A DNA stretch of 64,000 bases from Mesorhizobium sp. WSM4904 (GTDB lineage Bacteria; Pseudomonadota; Alphaproteobacteria; Rhizobiales; Rhizobiaceae). Position numbers and translations under genes: made by a program. Positions 43,430 to 52,526 of this stretch are shown piece by piece. The notes below the pieces were generated by a model, which saw nothing but the letters and a program-made list of their open reading frames with translations, was not told the DNA's origin and did not search any database. How positions within the stretch are numbered: position 1 is the stretch's first letter; every line of letters starts with the position of its first letter. The stretch is taken from positions 3,481,001 through 3,545,000 of the forward strand of contig NZ_CP121354.1 in assembly GCF_029674545.1 (NCBI RefSeq), written 5' to 3'.

Positions 43430-44403
43430 TGGCCAACCGTCTTCCAGTCATCGCCGTCATCGCGGCGGTTCTTCTGTTCCTGCTCTACTCGGCCGTCTTC
43501 GTGGTCAATGCGGGCCAGCAGGCGATCGTGCTCAGGTTCGGCGAGATCATCGACGTCAAGAGCGAGCCCGGCATCTACTTCAAGGCGCCGTTCGCTTTCT
43601 TCGACGCCGACAGCGTCCAGATGATCGAGAAGAGAGTGATGCGGTTCGATCTCGACAACATCCGCGTCCAGGTTTCGGGCGGCAAGTTCTACGAGGTCGA
43701 CGCCTTCATCGCCTACCGCATCTCGGATCCGCGCACCTTCCGAGCGGCGGTGTCGGGGCAGGTGGAGCTCGCCGAGGCTCGCCTGAAGACGCGTCTCGAT
43801 GCAGCGCTGCGCCGCGTCTACGGCCTGCGCGACTTCGAGGCGGCGCTCTCAGAGGAGCGCGCCGTCATGATGCGCGAGGTGCGTGACCAACTCCGCCCGG
43901 ACGCGACATCGCTCGGCCTCGACATCGAGGACGTGCGCATCCGCCGGACGGATCTGACCGCGGAAGTCTCGCAGCAGACCTATGACCGCATGAAGGCCGA
44001 ACGTCTGGCGGAAGCCGAGCGACTGAGGGCGCGCGGCAACGAGGCAGCGCAGCGCATCAGGGCCAGGGCCGACCGCGAGGTCGTCGAGATCATCGCCGAG
44101 GCGCAGAAGGAATCGGAAATCCTGCGCGGTGAAGGCGACGCACAGCGCAGCGCCACCTTTGCAGACGCGTACAAGCGAGATCCGGCTTTCTTCGATTTCT
44201 ATCGTTCGATGAATGCCTATGGCACCGCGCTGGACAACACCGGAACGACCATGGTGCTGTCGCCCGAGTCCGAGTTCTTCCGTTATTTCCGCGATCCGGA
44301 AAGCAAGCCCGTGCCTGGACAACCGGCCGCGCCTGCGACGGCACCTGCCGCGCCTGCGACGGCACCTGCCGCGCCTGCGACGCAACCCAGCACCGCCCAG
44401 TAG
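43426..44403 (+). CDS. hflC: HflC protease modulator (SPFH)
   Basis: 325 residues. N-terminal membrane anchor (VIAAVLLFLLYSAVFVV), SPFH domain, helical ERLRARGNEAAQRIRARADRE and the conserved FFDFYRSMNAYG. Partner of HflK. Unusual: a Pro/Ala/Thr tail encoded by 2.6 copies of a 21-bp repeat (44329-44391, APATAPA unit) not found in most HflC. Confidence 0.95.
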   Translation: MMANRLPVIAVIAAVLLFLLYSAVFVVNAGQQAIVLRFGEIIDVKSEPGIYFKAPFAFFDADSVQMIEKRVMRFDLDNIRVQVSGGKFYEVDAFIAYRISDPRTFRAAVSGQVELAEARLKTRLDAALRRVYGLRDFEAALSEERAVMMREVRDQLRPDATSLGLDIEDVRIRRTDLTAEVSQQTYDRMKAERLAEAERLRARGNEAAQRIRARADREVVEIIAEAQKESEILRGEGDAQRSATFADAYKRDPAFFDFYRSMNAYGTALDNTGTTMVLSPESEFFRYFRDPESKPVPGQPAAPATAPAAPATAPAAPATQPSTAQ

Positions 44404-44408
44404 CGGCG

Positions 44409-44594
44409 GTGCAGGATTTCCTGGCGGCAATCGGCCTGGTTCTCGTCATCGAAGGCCTGGTCTATGGCGGGTTTCCGGCTTTGGCCCGGAAACTGGCTAC
44501 GGAAGTGCTGTCGATGCCGGAAAATGTGTTGCGAATCGGCGGATTGGTCGCAATCGCAATCGGCGTCGGCATCGTTTGGCTGGTCCGCGGCTGA
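44409..44594 (+). CDS. DUF2065 small membrane protein
   Basis: 61 residues with GTG start: DFLAAIGLVLVIEGLVYGGF and a second helix (IGGLVAIAIGVGIVWLV). The family regularly follows hflC, as here (5 bp after the hflC stop), suggesting a small partner of the HflKC/FtsH complex. Role unproven. Confidence 0.87.
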   Translation: MQDFLAAIGLVLVIEGLVYGGFPALARKLATEVLSMPENVLRIGGLVAIAIGVGIVWLVRG

Positions 44595-44741
44595 TGAAAT
44601 TCCTTGGTGCCGAAGCGATTGACGATTTATCCTTCGCCGATAGCTATAGCCGCAAACGTGCCTTATTTCTTGCCAACATGAAATTGGACGGGCGCCTTTA
44701 GCGGAAGCCTTTTCCCTTTCTAGAAACACCGGGAGGCCACG

Positions 44742-46256
44742 ATGATATCCGACACCCTGTTGCGCGCGGCACGGCGCACGCTTTTCGCCGGCGCCACCGC
44801 ATTCGTCGTCGGCATGATTGCCGTCCCGTCTTTCGTCACGCCAACGATCGCTTCCGACGGACCTCCCTCGGTCGCGGATCTCGCCGAGCGTCTGCTCGGC
44901 GCGGTGGTCAACATCTCGACCTCGCAAACCGTGAAAGGCACTGAAGGGCCAGGCGCGGTGCCGATGCCGCAGCTTCCCGAAGGCTCGCCCTTCCAGGACT
45001 TTTTCGACGACTTCTTCAAGAACCGCGGCGGCGACAAGGGCGGCGGTGGGCAGAAGGTGCAGTCGCTGGGCTCCGGCTTCGTCGTCGACGCCGAGCAGGG
45101 CATCGTGGTGACCAACAATCACGTCATCGCCGATGCCGACGACATCGAGGTGAATTTCTCCGACGGTGTGACGCTGAAGGCGACGCTGGTCGGCACCGAC
45201 ACCAAAACCGACGTCGCGGTGCTGAAGGTCGATCCGAAGGGCCACAAATTGACGGCCGTGAAATTCGGCGATTCCACCAAGATGCGTGTCGGCGACTGGG
45301 TGATGGCGATCGGCAACCCGTTCGGCCTCGGCGGAACCGTCACTGTCGGCATCGTCTCGGCGCGCAACCGCGACATCAATTCCGGCCCCTATGACGACTT
45401 CATCCAGACGGACGCCGCCATCAATCGCGGCAATTCCGGCGGTCCTCTGTTCAATGCCGAGGGCGAGGTCATCGGCATCAACACGGCGATCATCTCGCCG
45501 TCGGGTGGCTCGATCGGCATCGGCTTCTCCATTCCCTCGCAGCTTGCGGCGGGCGTCGTCGACCAGCTTCGCCAGTATGGCGAGACGCGGCGCGGCTGGC
45601 TTGGCGTGCGCATCCAGCCGGTGACCGACGACATCGCCGAAAGCCTCGGCATGGCGACCGCCAAGGGCGCGCTGGTGGCCGGCGTCATCAAGGGCGGACC
45701 GGTCGACAACGGTTCGGTTCAGGCCGGCGACGTCATCATCAAATTCGATGGCAAGGACATCCACGAGATGCGCGACCTGCCGCGCGTCGTCGCCGAAAGC
45801 CCGGTCGGCAAAGCGGTCGACGTCGTCATCGTGCGCAAGGGCGTCGAGCAGACGGTGAAGGTTACGCTTGGCCGGCTCGAGGACGGCGAGAAGCTGGCCA
45901 GCGGTGAGAACGGCAACGCCGACCAGGACAAGGGCGATAAGGCGGCTCCGGTGTCCACGGCTGCGGTGCTCGGCATGACCGTCGGCGAGCTCAACGATCA
46001 GACGCGGCAGAAATTCGGCATCGCGGCCGACGTGTCGGGCGTGGTGATCACCGACGTTGCCAAGGATTCGGCCGCCGCCGAGCGTGGCATCCAGCCCGGC
46101 GAGGTGATCACTGAGATCGCGCAGGAATCGGTGGGAACGCCGAAGGACGTCATGGACCGGATCGGCGCGCTGAAGGAGCAGGGTCGCAAGAACGCTCTGC
46201 TGATGCTGGCCTCGAAAACCGGCGAGTTGCGCTTCGTGACGATCCGGATGGATTGA
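44742..46256 (+). CDS. degP: DegP/HtrA-family periplasmic serine protease
   Basis: 504 residues. Signal region (about 1-40), trypsin-like domain with triad His127 (TNNHVIAD), Asp157 (KTDVAVLK) and Ser232 (GNSGGPL), then two PDZ domains (RGWLGVRIQPV; SGVVITDVAKDSAAAERGIQ). Degrades or refolds misfolded envelope proteins. Follows hflKC-DUF2065 on the same strand, forming an envelope quality-control cluster. Confidence 0.95.
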   Translation: MISDTLLRAARRTLFAGATAFVVGMIAVPSFVTPTIASDGPPSVADLAERLLGAVVNISTSQTVKGTEGPGAVPMPQLPEGSPFQDFFDDFFKNRGGDKGGGGQKVQSLGSGFVVDAEQGIVVTNNHVIADADDIEVNFSDGVTLKATLVGTDTKTDVAVLKVDPKGHKLTAVKFGDSTKMRVGDWVMAIGNPFGLGGTVTVGIVSARNRDINSGPYDDFIQTDAAINRGNSGGPLFNAEGEVIGINTAIISPSGGSIGIGFSIPSQLAAGVVDQLRQYGETRRGWLGVRIQPVTDDIAESLGMATAKGALVAGVIKGGPVDNGSVQAGDVIIKFDGKDIHEMRDLPRVVAESPVGKAVDVVIVRKGVEQTVKVTLGRLEDGEKLASGENGNADQDKGDKAAPVSTAAVLGMTVGELNDQTRQKFGIAADVSGVVITDVAKDSAAAERGIQPGEVITEIAQESVGTPKDVMDRIGALKEQGRKNALLMLASKTGELRFVTIRMD

Positions 46257-46282
46257 GTCCAGCGGCCCACAGGCTCATTGAA

Positions 46283-46298
46283 ACATCCCATGGGATGT
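46283..46298. promoter_or_regulatory. Perfect 16-bp palindrome ahead of the toxin-antitoxin pair
   Basis: ACATCCCATGGGATGT, perfectly symmetrical, 13 bp before the PIN gene GTG. Placement and symmetry fit an operator bound by the RHH antitoxin for autoregulation. Confidence 0.75.
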
Positions 46299-46311
46299 AC
46301 TATTTAGGCTT

Positions 46312-46737
46312 GTGAAGCGAATAGTGCTGGATACAAACGTTCTGACGGCAGGCTTGCGAAGCAGGAATGGTGCTTCGTTCGCAGTCCTGAGGATGATCGC
46401 CGACAGGCAACTTCGTCCCCTGGTGACAACAGCGCTGTTTCTTGAGTATGAAGCAGTGCTGACGCGGCCTGAGCAGACCACTGTCCATGGGCTGTCCGCA
46501 ATGGAGTTGGATCGTCTGCTGGCTGGTTTTGCTGCGTTGGCGGAGCCTGTAGAGCCGCACTTCCTCTGGCGTCCGCAACTAGCTGATCCGAAGGACGAAA
46601 TGGTACTCGAGGCCGCCGTCAATGGCAGGGCAGACGCGTTGGTCACGCACAATCGCCGAGATTTTGCCGTCGCGTCCAGTCGCTTCGACGTGCCGGTCGT
46701 CAGCCCGGCTGAGCTGTTGGAAGGATTTCGAACATGA
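46312..46737 (+). CDS. PIN-domain toxin (PIN_3)
   Basis: 141 residues with GTG start. PIN nuclease acidic residues: VLDTNVLTAG (Asp7), a middle Glu in FLEYEAVL, and DPKDEMVLEAAVNGRADALVTHN (Asp) near the end. Likely an RNase toxin; the antitoxin gene overlaps it by four bases (ATGA). The toxin-first order differs from most type II pairs but is typical of PIN_3/COG1569 systems. Confidence 0.88.
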   Translation: MKRIVLDTNVLTAGLRSRNGASFAVLRMIADRQLRPLVTTALFLEYEAVLTRPEQTTVHGLSAMELDRLLAGFAALAEPVEPHFLWRPQLADPKDEMVLEAAVNGRADALVTHNRRDFAVASSRFDVPVVSPAELLEGFRT

Positions 46738-46994
46738 GCAAGGCAACTTATCCATTGAAGCTGCCACTCTCGGTCAAGGAAGCAGCGGCGCGGCTGGCAA
46801 AGGCGGATGGAGTTTCGCTCAATCAGTGGATTGCCTCGGCGGTGGCACAAAAAGTTGGGGCCATGGAAACCGCAGCTGATTTCCTGCGCCAACGGGCTGG
46901 TGACGCATCCGGTGAGGATTTTGCAAGAATTCTTGATCGGGTCGCAGCCGGTCCGCCACAGGCTGGCGACGAGCGATCTTCTGAAAAGCACTGA
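46734..46994 (+). CDS. RHH antitoxin of the PIN pair
   Basis: 86 residues, Arc/HicB-like ribbon-helix-helix: YPLKLPLSVKEAAARLAKA, DGVSLNQWIASAVAQKV, then a flexible tail that would cover the toxin. Expected to bind the palindrome at 46283. Confidence 0.85.
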   Translation: MSKATYPLKLPLSVKEAAARLAKADGVSLNQWIASAVAQKVGAMETAADFLRQRAGDASGEDFARILDRVAAGPPQAGDERSSEKH

Positions 46995-47558
46995 TCAGCG
47001 CTGTCGCGCTCGCCAATCTTCGCGCGGCAGCCTGTAGAGGACATGTCGCTTCAGATGAAGATGGCTGTCCGGCACGGAGGGATGGTCGAAGTCGGCGCCT
47101 GGATCGGCGCGCATGCCGAGCCGCTTCATGACGGCAATGGAGCGGTGGTTTTCGGCGACGGCGAAGGAGACGATCTCCTCCAGCCTCAGCGTTTCGAAGC
47201 CGAAGGCGAGCCAGGCTTCCGCTGACTCGGTGACATAGCCCTTGCCCCAGAATTCCGGAGCCAGCCGCCAGCCGATCTCGATCGTGCCGTCCGGCAGCGA
47301 TGGCACATCATCCGTATCCAGGAGACCGACGAAGCCGATGCATTCGCCGGTGGCCGCGATCTCGGCGGCCGCGAAGCCGTAGCCATCCTCCTCGATCCAG
47401 CCGCGGAATTCGTCCATCTTGGCGTCCGCCGCGGCGCGGTCGCGACGGAACGGAAAGAACTCCATGACGCGCTCGTCGGAGTTGATGCGGTGGAAGAGCG
47501 GGCGATCGCGCTCTTCCCAGTTGCGCAGGATGAGGCGTTCGGTGCGGATCGGCTTCAC
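46995..47558 (-). CDS. GNAT acetyltransferase (RimJ/RimL type)
   Basis: 187 residues: IRTERLILRNWEERDRPLFH, a GWRLAPEFWGKGYVTESAEA acetyl-CoA-binding motif A and a late FAVAENHRSIAVMKRLGM. N-acetylates a protein or small amine; substrate unknown. Adjoins serB on the same strand, overlapping by four bases (47555-47558). Confidence 0.88.
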   Translation of the reverse strand: MKPIRTERLILRNWEERDRPLFHRINSDERVMEFFPFRRDRAAADAKMDEFRGWIEEDGYGFAAAEIAATGECIGFVGLLDTDDVPSLPDGTIEIGWRLAPEFWGKGYVTESAEAWLAFGFETLRLEEIVSFAVAENHRSIAVMKRLGMRADPGADFDHPSVPDSHLHLKRHVLYRLPREDWRARQR

Positions 47559-48442
47559 TGCACGAACTCCTCGCTCCTGTAGCCCTGGAGATAGAGCAGC
47601 GCGGTCAGGTCGCCATGATCGATGCGGATTCTTGCCTGCTCCGCCACCGCCGGCTTGGCGTGGAGGGCGACGCCGGTGCCGGCCAGTCGGATCATGTCGA
47701 GATCGTTGGCGCCGTCGCCGACGGCAACGGCATCCTCGGTCGACAGGCCAAGCCTGGCCGCAATGTCGAGCAGTGCTTCGGCCTTGGCGGCGCGGCCGAG
47801 GATCGGCTCGGTCACCGTGCCGGTGAACCTGCCGTCTTCCTCGACAAGCCGGTTGGCGCGGTTCTCCTGGAAGCCGAGCAGCGTGGCGATGCGGCTGGTG
47901 AAGACGTCGAAGCCGCCGGAAACCAGCGCCGTCCAGGCGCCGTTGACGCGCATCGTGCGCACCAGCGCGCGGCCGCCGGCGGCGAGCGTCAGACGGTTGG
48001 CGATGATGCGGTCGACCACCGCCGTGTCGAGTCCCTTCAGCAAGGCGACGCGCTCGCGCAAGGCCGGCTCGAAAGCGATCTCGCCATTCATCGAGCGCGC
48101 CGTGATCGCGGCGACATGCTCCTTGACGCCGATCTCGTCAGCCAATTCGTCGATGCATTCCTGGTCGATCATGGTCGAATCCATGTCGGCGAGCAGGATC
48201 TTCTTCTTCCTGCCTTCGGCCGGCTGGACGACGATGTCGACCGGATCGGAGGCCAATGCGGCGCGCAGATTGGCCGTCAGTTCGCCGACGTCGGGCGTCT
48301 CCGGCAAAACCAGATCGCAGGCGACATCTTCGGCCAGCCAGTGAAGGGCGCTTGCGCCGGCCGTCCGCGAGGCCATATTCGCAAGCGAGGCCGACACTGC
48401 GCGGTCTTCGGGACGGGATACAAGCGTGGCGATCAGCGGCAT
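47555..48442 (-). CDS. serB: Phosphoserine phosphatase
   Basis: 295 residues. N-terminal ACT-like region, then HAD phosphatase motif I LLADMDSTMIDQEC, motif II TALVSGGFDVF and motif III AVGDGANDLDMIRLAG. Final step of serine synthesis. The ATG at 48442 is chosen; the open frame continues upstream antisense to miaA. Starts divergently from miaA. Confidence 0.95.
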   Translation of the reverse strand: MPLIATLVSRPEDRAVSASLANMASRTAGASALHWLAEDVACDLVLPETPDVGELTANLRAALASDPVDIVVQPAEGRKKKILLADMDSTMIDQECIDELADEIGVKEHVAAITARSMNGEIAFEPALRERVALLKGLDTAVVDRIIANRLTLAAGGRALVRTMRVNGAWTALVSGGFDVFTSRIATLLGFQENRANRLVEEDGRFTGTVTEPILGRAAKAEALLDIAARLGLSTEDAVAVGDGANDLDMIRLAGTGVALHAKPAVAEQARIRIDHGDLTALLYLQGYRSEEFVQ

Positions 48443-48476
48443 CGAAAATTCCGGCAGGCAGGCGGGCAAGGGCCGC

Positions 48477-49379
48477 GTGAAGAACGCGATCCTGATAGCG
48501 GGACCGACTGCCAGCGGCAAGTCGGCGTTGGCGCTCGATCTTGCCGAACGGCTGGGCGGTGTCATCGTCAACACCGATTCCATGCAGGGCTATTCGGTGC
48601 TCGATGTGCTGACGGCGCGTCCAAGCGCGGCCGAAATGGCGCGCGTGCCGCATTTCCTCTACGGCCATGTGCATCCTTCGACAGCCTACTCCACCGGCGC
48701 CTGGCTGCGCGACGTCACCCGGCTGATCGAGCAAGGCGTTTTATCGGGGCGGCCTGCGGCCTTCGTCGGCGGCACCGGGCTCTATTTCCGCGCCTTGGCC
48801 GAAGGCATCTCCGAGATGCCCGACATTCCGCCATCGGTGCGCGAGCGCTGGCGCTACGAGCTCAAGGAACAAGGGGCAGAAAGGCTGCACCGCATCCTGA
48901 TGCGTGAGGACTCGGCCGTCGCCATGCAGCTCAGGCCGACCGACGGCCAGCGCATCGTGCGGGCGCTGGAGGTGCTCGACACGTCGGGACGGTCGATCCT
49001 TGACTGGCAAGCGGCGCGCGGCCAGCCGCTCATCGACCGCGACAGTGCACGCTTCCTGGTGATCGAGCCGGATCGCGGCGAGCTCGTCGCGCGCATCGAG
49101 GCGCGATTCGACCAGATGCTCGACAAAGGCGCGCTGGACGAGGTCAGGCAGCTGATGGCGCTCGACCTTGCTCCGAACCTGCCGGCGATGAAGGCGATCG
49201 GAGTTCGAGAGTTGCAGGCCGCTCTAGCCGGGCAAATGAGTTTCCCCGAGGCGATAGAGCGCGCCAAGATTGCGACGCGCCAATATGCCAAGCGTCAGAC
49301 GACCTGGTTCAGACATCAGCTCGGACCAGAGTGGCAAAGGCTCCGGCCGGGCGAGGAATCGGCGATTCCGGACCGATAG
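48477..49379 (+). CDS. miaA: tRNA dimethylallyltransferase
   Basis: 300 residues. P-loop GPTASGKSALAL, INTDSMQGYSVLDV, FVGGTGLYFRAL, QYAKRQTTWFRHQ. Modifies A37 of UNN-decoding tRNAs. GTG at 48477 gives the usual length and avoids overlap with serB; a GTG at 48426 is possible. Confidence 0.95.
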   Translation: MKNAILIAGPTASGKSALALDLAERLGGVIVNTDSMQGYSVLDVLTARPSAAEMARVPHFLYGHVHPSTAYSTGAWLRDVTRLIEQGVLSGRPAAFVGGTGLYFRALAEGISEMPDIPPSVRERWRYELKEQGAERLHRILMREDSAVAMQLRPTDGQRIVRALEVLDTSGRSILDWQAARGQPLIDRDSARFLVIEPDRGELVARIEARFDQMLDKGALDEVRQLMALDLAPNLPAMKAIGVRELQAALAGQMSFPEAIERAKIATRQYAKRQTTWFRHQLGPEWQRLRPGEESAIPDR

Positions 49380-49499
49380 ATAGCGATTTCAATCAGAGGC
49401 TTGGAATCGTGGCACAGCCTCCGCCACGGTTGTCCGGGTTAACCGTCCGTAAGGCCGAGCGTGCCATAACTTCGATGGCTCGTAGTGCCGCGGGGATTT

Positions 49500-50291
49500 A
49501 TGCGTTTTCACAAGGCGGAATCCGCATTTTTCGTCTTTATTTTCGTGATCCTGGCCGCCGGCCTGGTGACTTTCCACGGCTATGGCCAATTGCAGGACAT
49601 TGCGACCGATCTCGACACCGCATCGCGTCTCCATAGGATCATCTATCTCAACAAACTGCTGTTCGTGACCGGCGCGCTGCTCGCCGCCGCCTTGTTCTTC
49701 GGGACCTTTTTCATCTATCCGCTGATCCGCGGCCAGGTGCGGGAAGAGGGCAAGCTGCGCGCCATGACGGTTTCGCTGAGCGCCCGCTCACAGACGCTCG
49801 AGCAGGCGGCGCTCACCGACGGCCTGACCGGCATGCAGAACCGCCGCTATTTCGACGACGCGCTGCGGGAATATCTCGACGAGTTCGGCCGCATCGATAA
49901 GCCAGTGGGCTTGATGATCCTCGACCTCGATCATTTCAAGCAGGTCAACGACACGCATGGTCACGATGTCGGCGATGAGGTGCTGAGGGCCGTCGCGCAA
50001 TGCGTGCGAGGCATGACGCGCTATCACGACGTGGTGGCGCGGCTTGGCGGCGAGGAGTTTGCCGTGGTCACGCCCAACATGGATGCGGAGCTGCTCGCCC
50101 GATTCGCCGAGCGCATCCGCAAGGCGATCGCCAACCTGTCGATCCTGTCGGGCAATGTGCGGCTGAAGGTCACCACCAGCGTCGGTCTTGCCGTCTGGGA
50201 TCGCAGGGAGAGCGCGGAGGACTTCTACCGCCGCGCGGACCGCCAGCTCTACGAGGCGAAGAAGCAGGGCCGCAATCGCGTCTGCGCCTGA
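49500..50291 (+). CDS. Membrane diguanylate cyclase (GGEEF)
   Basis: 263 residues. Two membrane helices (about 7-27 and 52-78) flank a short periplasmic loop, then a GGDEF domain with active-site GGEEF and the inhibitory I-site RYHD five residues upstream. Makes c-di-GMP; active and feedback-inhibited by motif. No EAL domain. Stop codon overlaps the start of a long inverted repeat. Confidence 0.93.
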   Translation: MRFHKAESAFFVFIFVILAAGLVTFHGYGQLQDIATDLDTASRLHRIIYLNKLLFVTGALLAAALFFGTFFIYPLIRGQVREEGKLRAMTVSLSARSQTLEQAALTDGLTGMQNRRYFDDALREYLDEFGRIDKPVGLMILDLDHFKQVNDTHGHDVGDEVLRAVAQCVRGMTRYHDVVARLGGEEFAVVTPNMDAELLARFAERIRKAIANLSILSGNVRLKVTTSVGLAVWDRRESAEDFYRRADRQLYEAKKQGRNRVCA

Positions 50292-50464
50292 AATTCCGTC
50301 ACTAAATTCGTGATGCCGGCCGCCTGAAGCCGCTTTCTGCGCTTCCGGCCTTCGCCGGCCGAAGCACTCATGAGTGGTGCTGCAGGTAAGGCTATGGCCG
50401 GCGTAGGCCGGTTCTCGAAAGCGACATCAGTCGACTCAGCCTGACGAATTTCCTGACGGAATTT
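50291..50464. repeat. Inverted repeat element between convergent genes
   Basis: Outer 21-bp arms (50291-50311 and 50444-50464) with two mismatches. Inner part shares TGCGCTTCCGG and GGTTCTCGAAA with the thyA element, plus GCCGG hairpins. Lies after the cyclase and before the convergent HerA-like gene; likely terminator or cruciform. The rest (50465-50527) shows nothing. Confidence 0.8.
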
Positions 50465-50527
50465 GCCAATCCCAGTCGACGAAGCAGAGCCTTGGTAAGT
50501 CGTGTCAGTTGACGGGAGGACGCAAGT

Positions 50528-52357
50528 TCAATCGTTCTGCTGGCGCATGCCGAAGGTCGAGGGCTTCAGGCCGTAGCGCAGGTCGAAATCGTCGTCCGGC
50601 TGGACGCGCGGCGCGGCGGGCTTTCGATAATCTGGATCACCGGCCTGGCGGCCCGAGTCCACCGCCTCGGCGAAGGCCATGGCCTGCTGCGGTTTCGGTA
50701 CGTTGCGCAGCCGCTCGACGATCCCGGCGAGGTCGACGTCGTCGCCGGCTTCCGCCGGCAGGGTCTGCTCGCGCTTCGCCGTTCCCGGAATGAATTCCCG
50801 CGACAGTTTTTCGAATTTGAGCCGCATTGTCGTCGCCACGCCTTCGCCGAAGGCGATCGCCTCGCGCTGACCCATCGAAGACAGGAAGGCGAGCGTCGAG
50901 GCAGAGGAATCGGCGATCGCCGACCGGATGATCGCCTGGTCCTGCTCGTTGGCGAGCCGCATGGCGAAGAAGGTCGAGCATTGCGACAGGATCGTCGGAT
51001 CGAGCTCGCCTGGGCGCTGGGTCACGACGCCCAGGTAGCAGCCATATTTGCGACCTTCCTTGGCGATGCGCGACAGAGCGTGCCTGGTCGGCGCGAAGCC
51101 GAGGCGCGGATCGGCCGGCATGTAGCGATGCGCCTCTTCGCACAACAAAAGCAGCCGCAGCCGCCCCTCGCTCCAGAGCGCAAGATCGAAGGCGAGGCGC
51201 GCCAGCACCGAGCAGACGGAATTGACGACCTCGGACGGCATGCCCGCCATCTCGAAGCAGGTCACCGGACGACCGTGGTTTGGCACGCGGAAGATGTTGC
51301 CGATCGTCTCGTGGATGGTGTCCTCGATCAGCCGCGAATTGAACATGAAGCGGTAGCGCGGGTCGGCAGCGGCCGATTCGATGCGCGTCCTCAATGACTT
51401 CAGTGTCGGACGGTCGTTCTTGCTTTCAAGCAGACCCATGCGCTCGTCGATCTGCTTGAGGAGGTCGGCGATGCGGTAAGGCACCGGCGTGTCCGCCGTC
51501 AGGGCGTCGCTGCCGCGCCTGATATAGGAGCCGGAGCTCGGATTGCGGTAGAGGTTCTTGGCGGCCGGGATGAGGTCGCGCAGGACGTCGACTTCCTCCG
51601 GAACGGTCTCGCGCCCGCGAAACAGGACCTCGGCGAATTCCTCCAGCCTGAACATCCAGAACGGCAGGTCGAGCGTCTTGGAATCGACCTTCACGCAATA
51701 TTCCGGAAGCGAGGCGGCAAACTCGTTGTGCGGGTCGAGTATCAGCACGCGCAGGTCCGGCCGCGCCTCGATCGACTTGCGCAACAGCAGCGAGACGGCC
51801 GTGGATTTGCCGACGCCGGTCGTGCCGACAACGGCGAAATGGCGCGCCAGCGTGTCGTCGATGGCGATGTTGGCATCGATCGCCTCGTCCTGGGACAGCG
51901 TGCCGATGGTGATCGAGTGCCGGCCGGCGAGATCGTAGACGGCCTGCAGGTCGCGACTGCGGATACGGTGGGCAATAGCGCCGATATGCGGATAGGTGGT
52001 GATGCCGCGGTCGAAGACCGGCTTGGCGCCAGGCTCGGCGCCGTCGCGCACCTCGCCGATCAGCTCGATGCTGACTTCGATGGCATTCTGACCCTCGTTG
52101 CTCCAGACGCGGTCTGACTTGCCGATCGCATAGACGAGGCCGACGGTGCGCGTCGAACCAAGGTTGATGGAAATCATCTTGCCGACGGTCCACAGGCCGG
52201 TCACCGTGCCCTCGGCATCCTCGGCATAGGCGCTGATGGTGGCGCGCGCTCCGTCGCACTGCACGACATTGCCCAGAATACGCTTGTCGTTCTGTTGGGC
52301 GTTGCGGCGCTCCTGCGAGGTCGGCTCCCCGACGGAGCCTTCGCGTTCAACAAACAT
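50528..52357 (-). CDS. HerA/DUF87-type ATPase
   Basis: 609 residues. N-terminal beta-barrel-like segment, then FtsK/HerA-family ATPase with Walker A GTTGVGKST (178-186) and Walker B LLLLCEEAHRY, an arginine-finger-like region and GVVTQRPGELDPTI. DNA-pumping motor fold; role unknown. Known partners (NurA nuclease, SIR2) are absent, so it is probably housekeeping or repair. Confidence 0.85.
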   Translation of the reverse strand: MFVEREGSVGEPTSQERRNAQQNDKRILGNVVQCDGARATISAYAEDAEGTVTGLWTVGKMISINLGSTRTVGLVYAIGKSDRVWSNEGQNAIEVSIELIGEVRDGAEPGAKPVFDRGITTYPHIGAIAHRIRSRDLQAVYDLAGRHSITIGTLSQDEAIDANIAIDDTLARHFAVVGTTGVGKSTAVSLLLRKSIEARPDLRVLILDPHNEFAASLPEYCVKVDSKTLDLPFWMFRLEEFAEVLFRGRETVPEEVDVLRDLIPAAKNLYRNPSSGSYIRRGSDALTADTPVPYRIADLLKQIDERMGLLESKNDRPTLKSLRTRIESAAADPRYRFMFNSRLIEDTIHETIGNIFRVPNHGRPVTCFEMAGMPSEVVNSVCSVLARLAFDLALWSEGRLRLLLLCEEAHRYMPADPRLGFAPTRHALSRIAKEGRKYGCYLGVVTQRPGELDPTILSQCSTFFAMRLANEQDQAIIRSAIADSSASTLAFLSSMGQREAIAFGEGVATTMRLKFEKLSREFIPGTAKREQTLPAEAGDDVDLAGIVERLRNVPKPQQAMAFAEAVDSGRQAGDPDYRKPAAPRVQPDDDFDLRYGLKPSTFGMRQQND

Positions 52358-52492
52358 CGGTGACCTGTCCCATTCCCCTCAACGTCAAACCTATCCCAAT
52401 CGGGGTTAAGGGCGCGTGAGGTCGGATGGTGTAGGGCCTGTTAAGGTGGCGGCAAAAATTCGATCGAATAGGCCCTTCCGTCACGCTTGCAT

Positions 52493-52526
52493 TTCGATAT
52501 ATTGGATGAATGGATGATATATCGAA
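52493..52526. promoter_or_regulatory. Palindrome overlapping the XRE-cupin start codon
   Basis: Perfect 10-bp arms TTCGATATAT (52493-52502) and ATATATCGAA (52517-52526), 14 bp apart. The left arm includes a TATATT -10-like sequence and the right arm lies in codons 3-6, with the ATG (52510) in between. It fits an autoregulatory operator; no Shine-Dalgarno is visible, so the mRNA may be leaderless. Confidence 0.7.

Noticed and set aside
50528..52357. HerA-type ATPase as a defence gene
   Set aside because: No nuclease, SIR2 or methylase partner lies beside it; neighbours are ordinary housekeeping genes.
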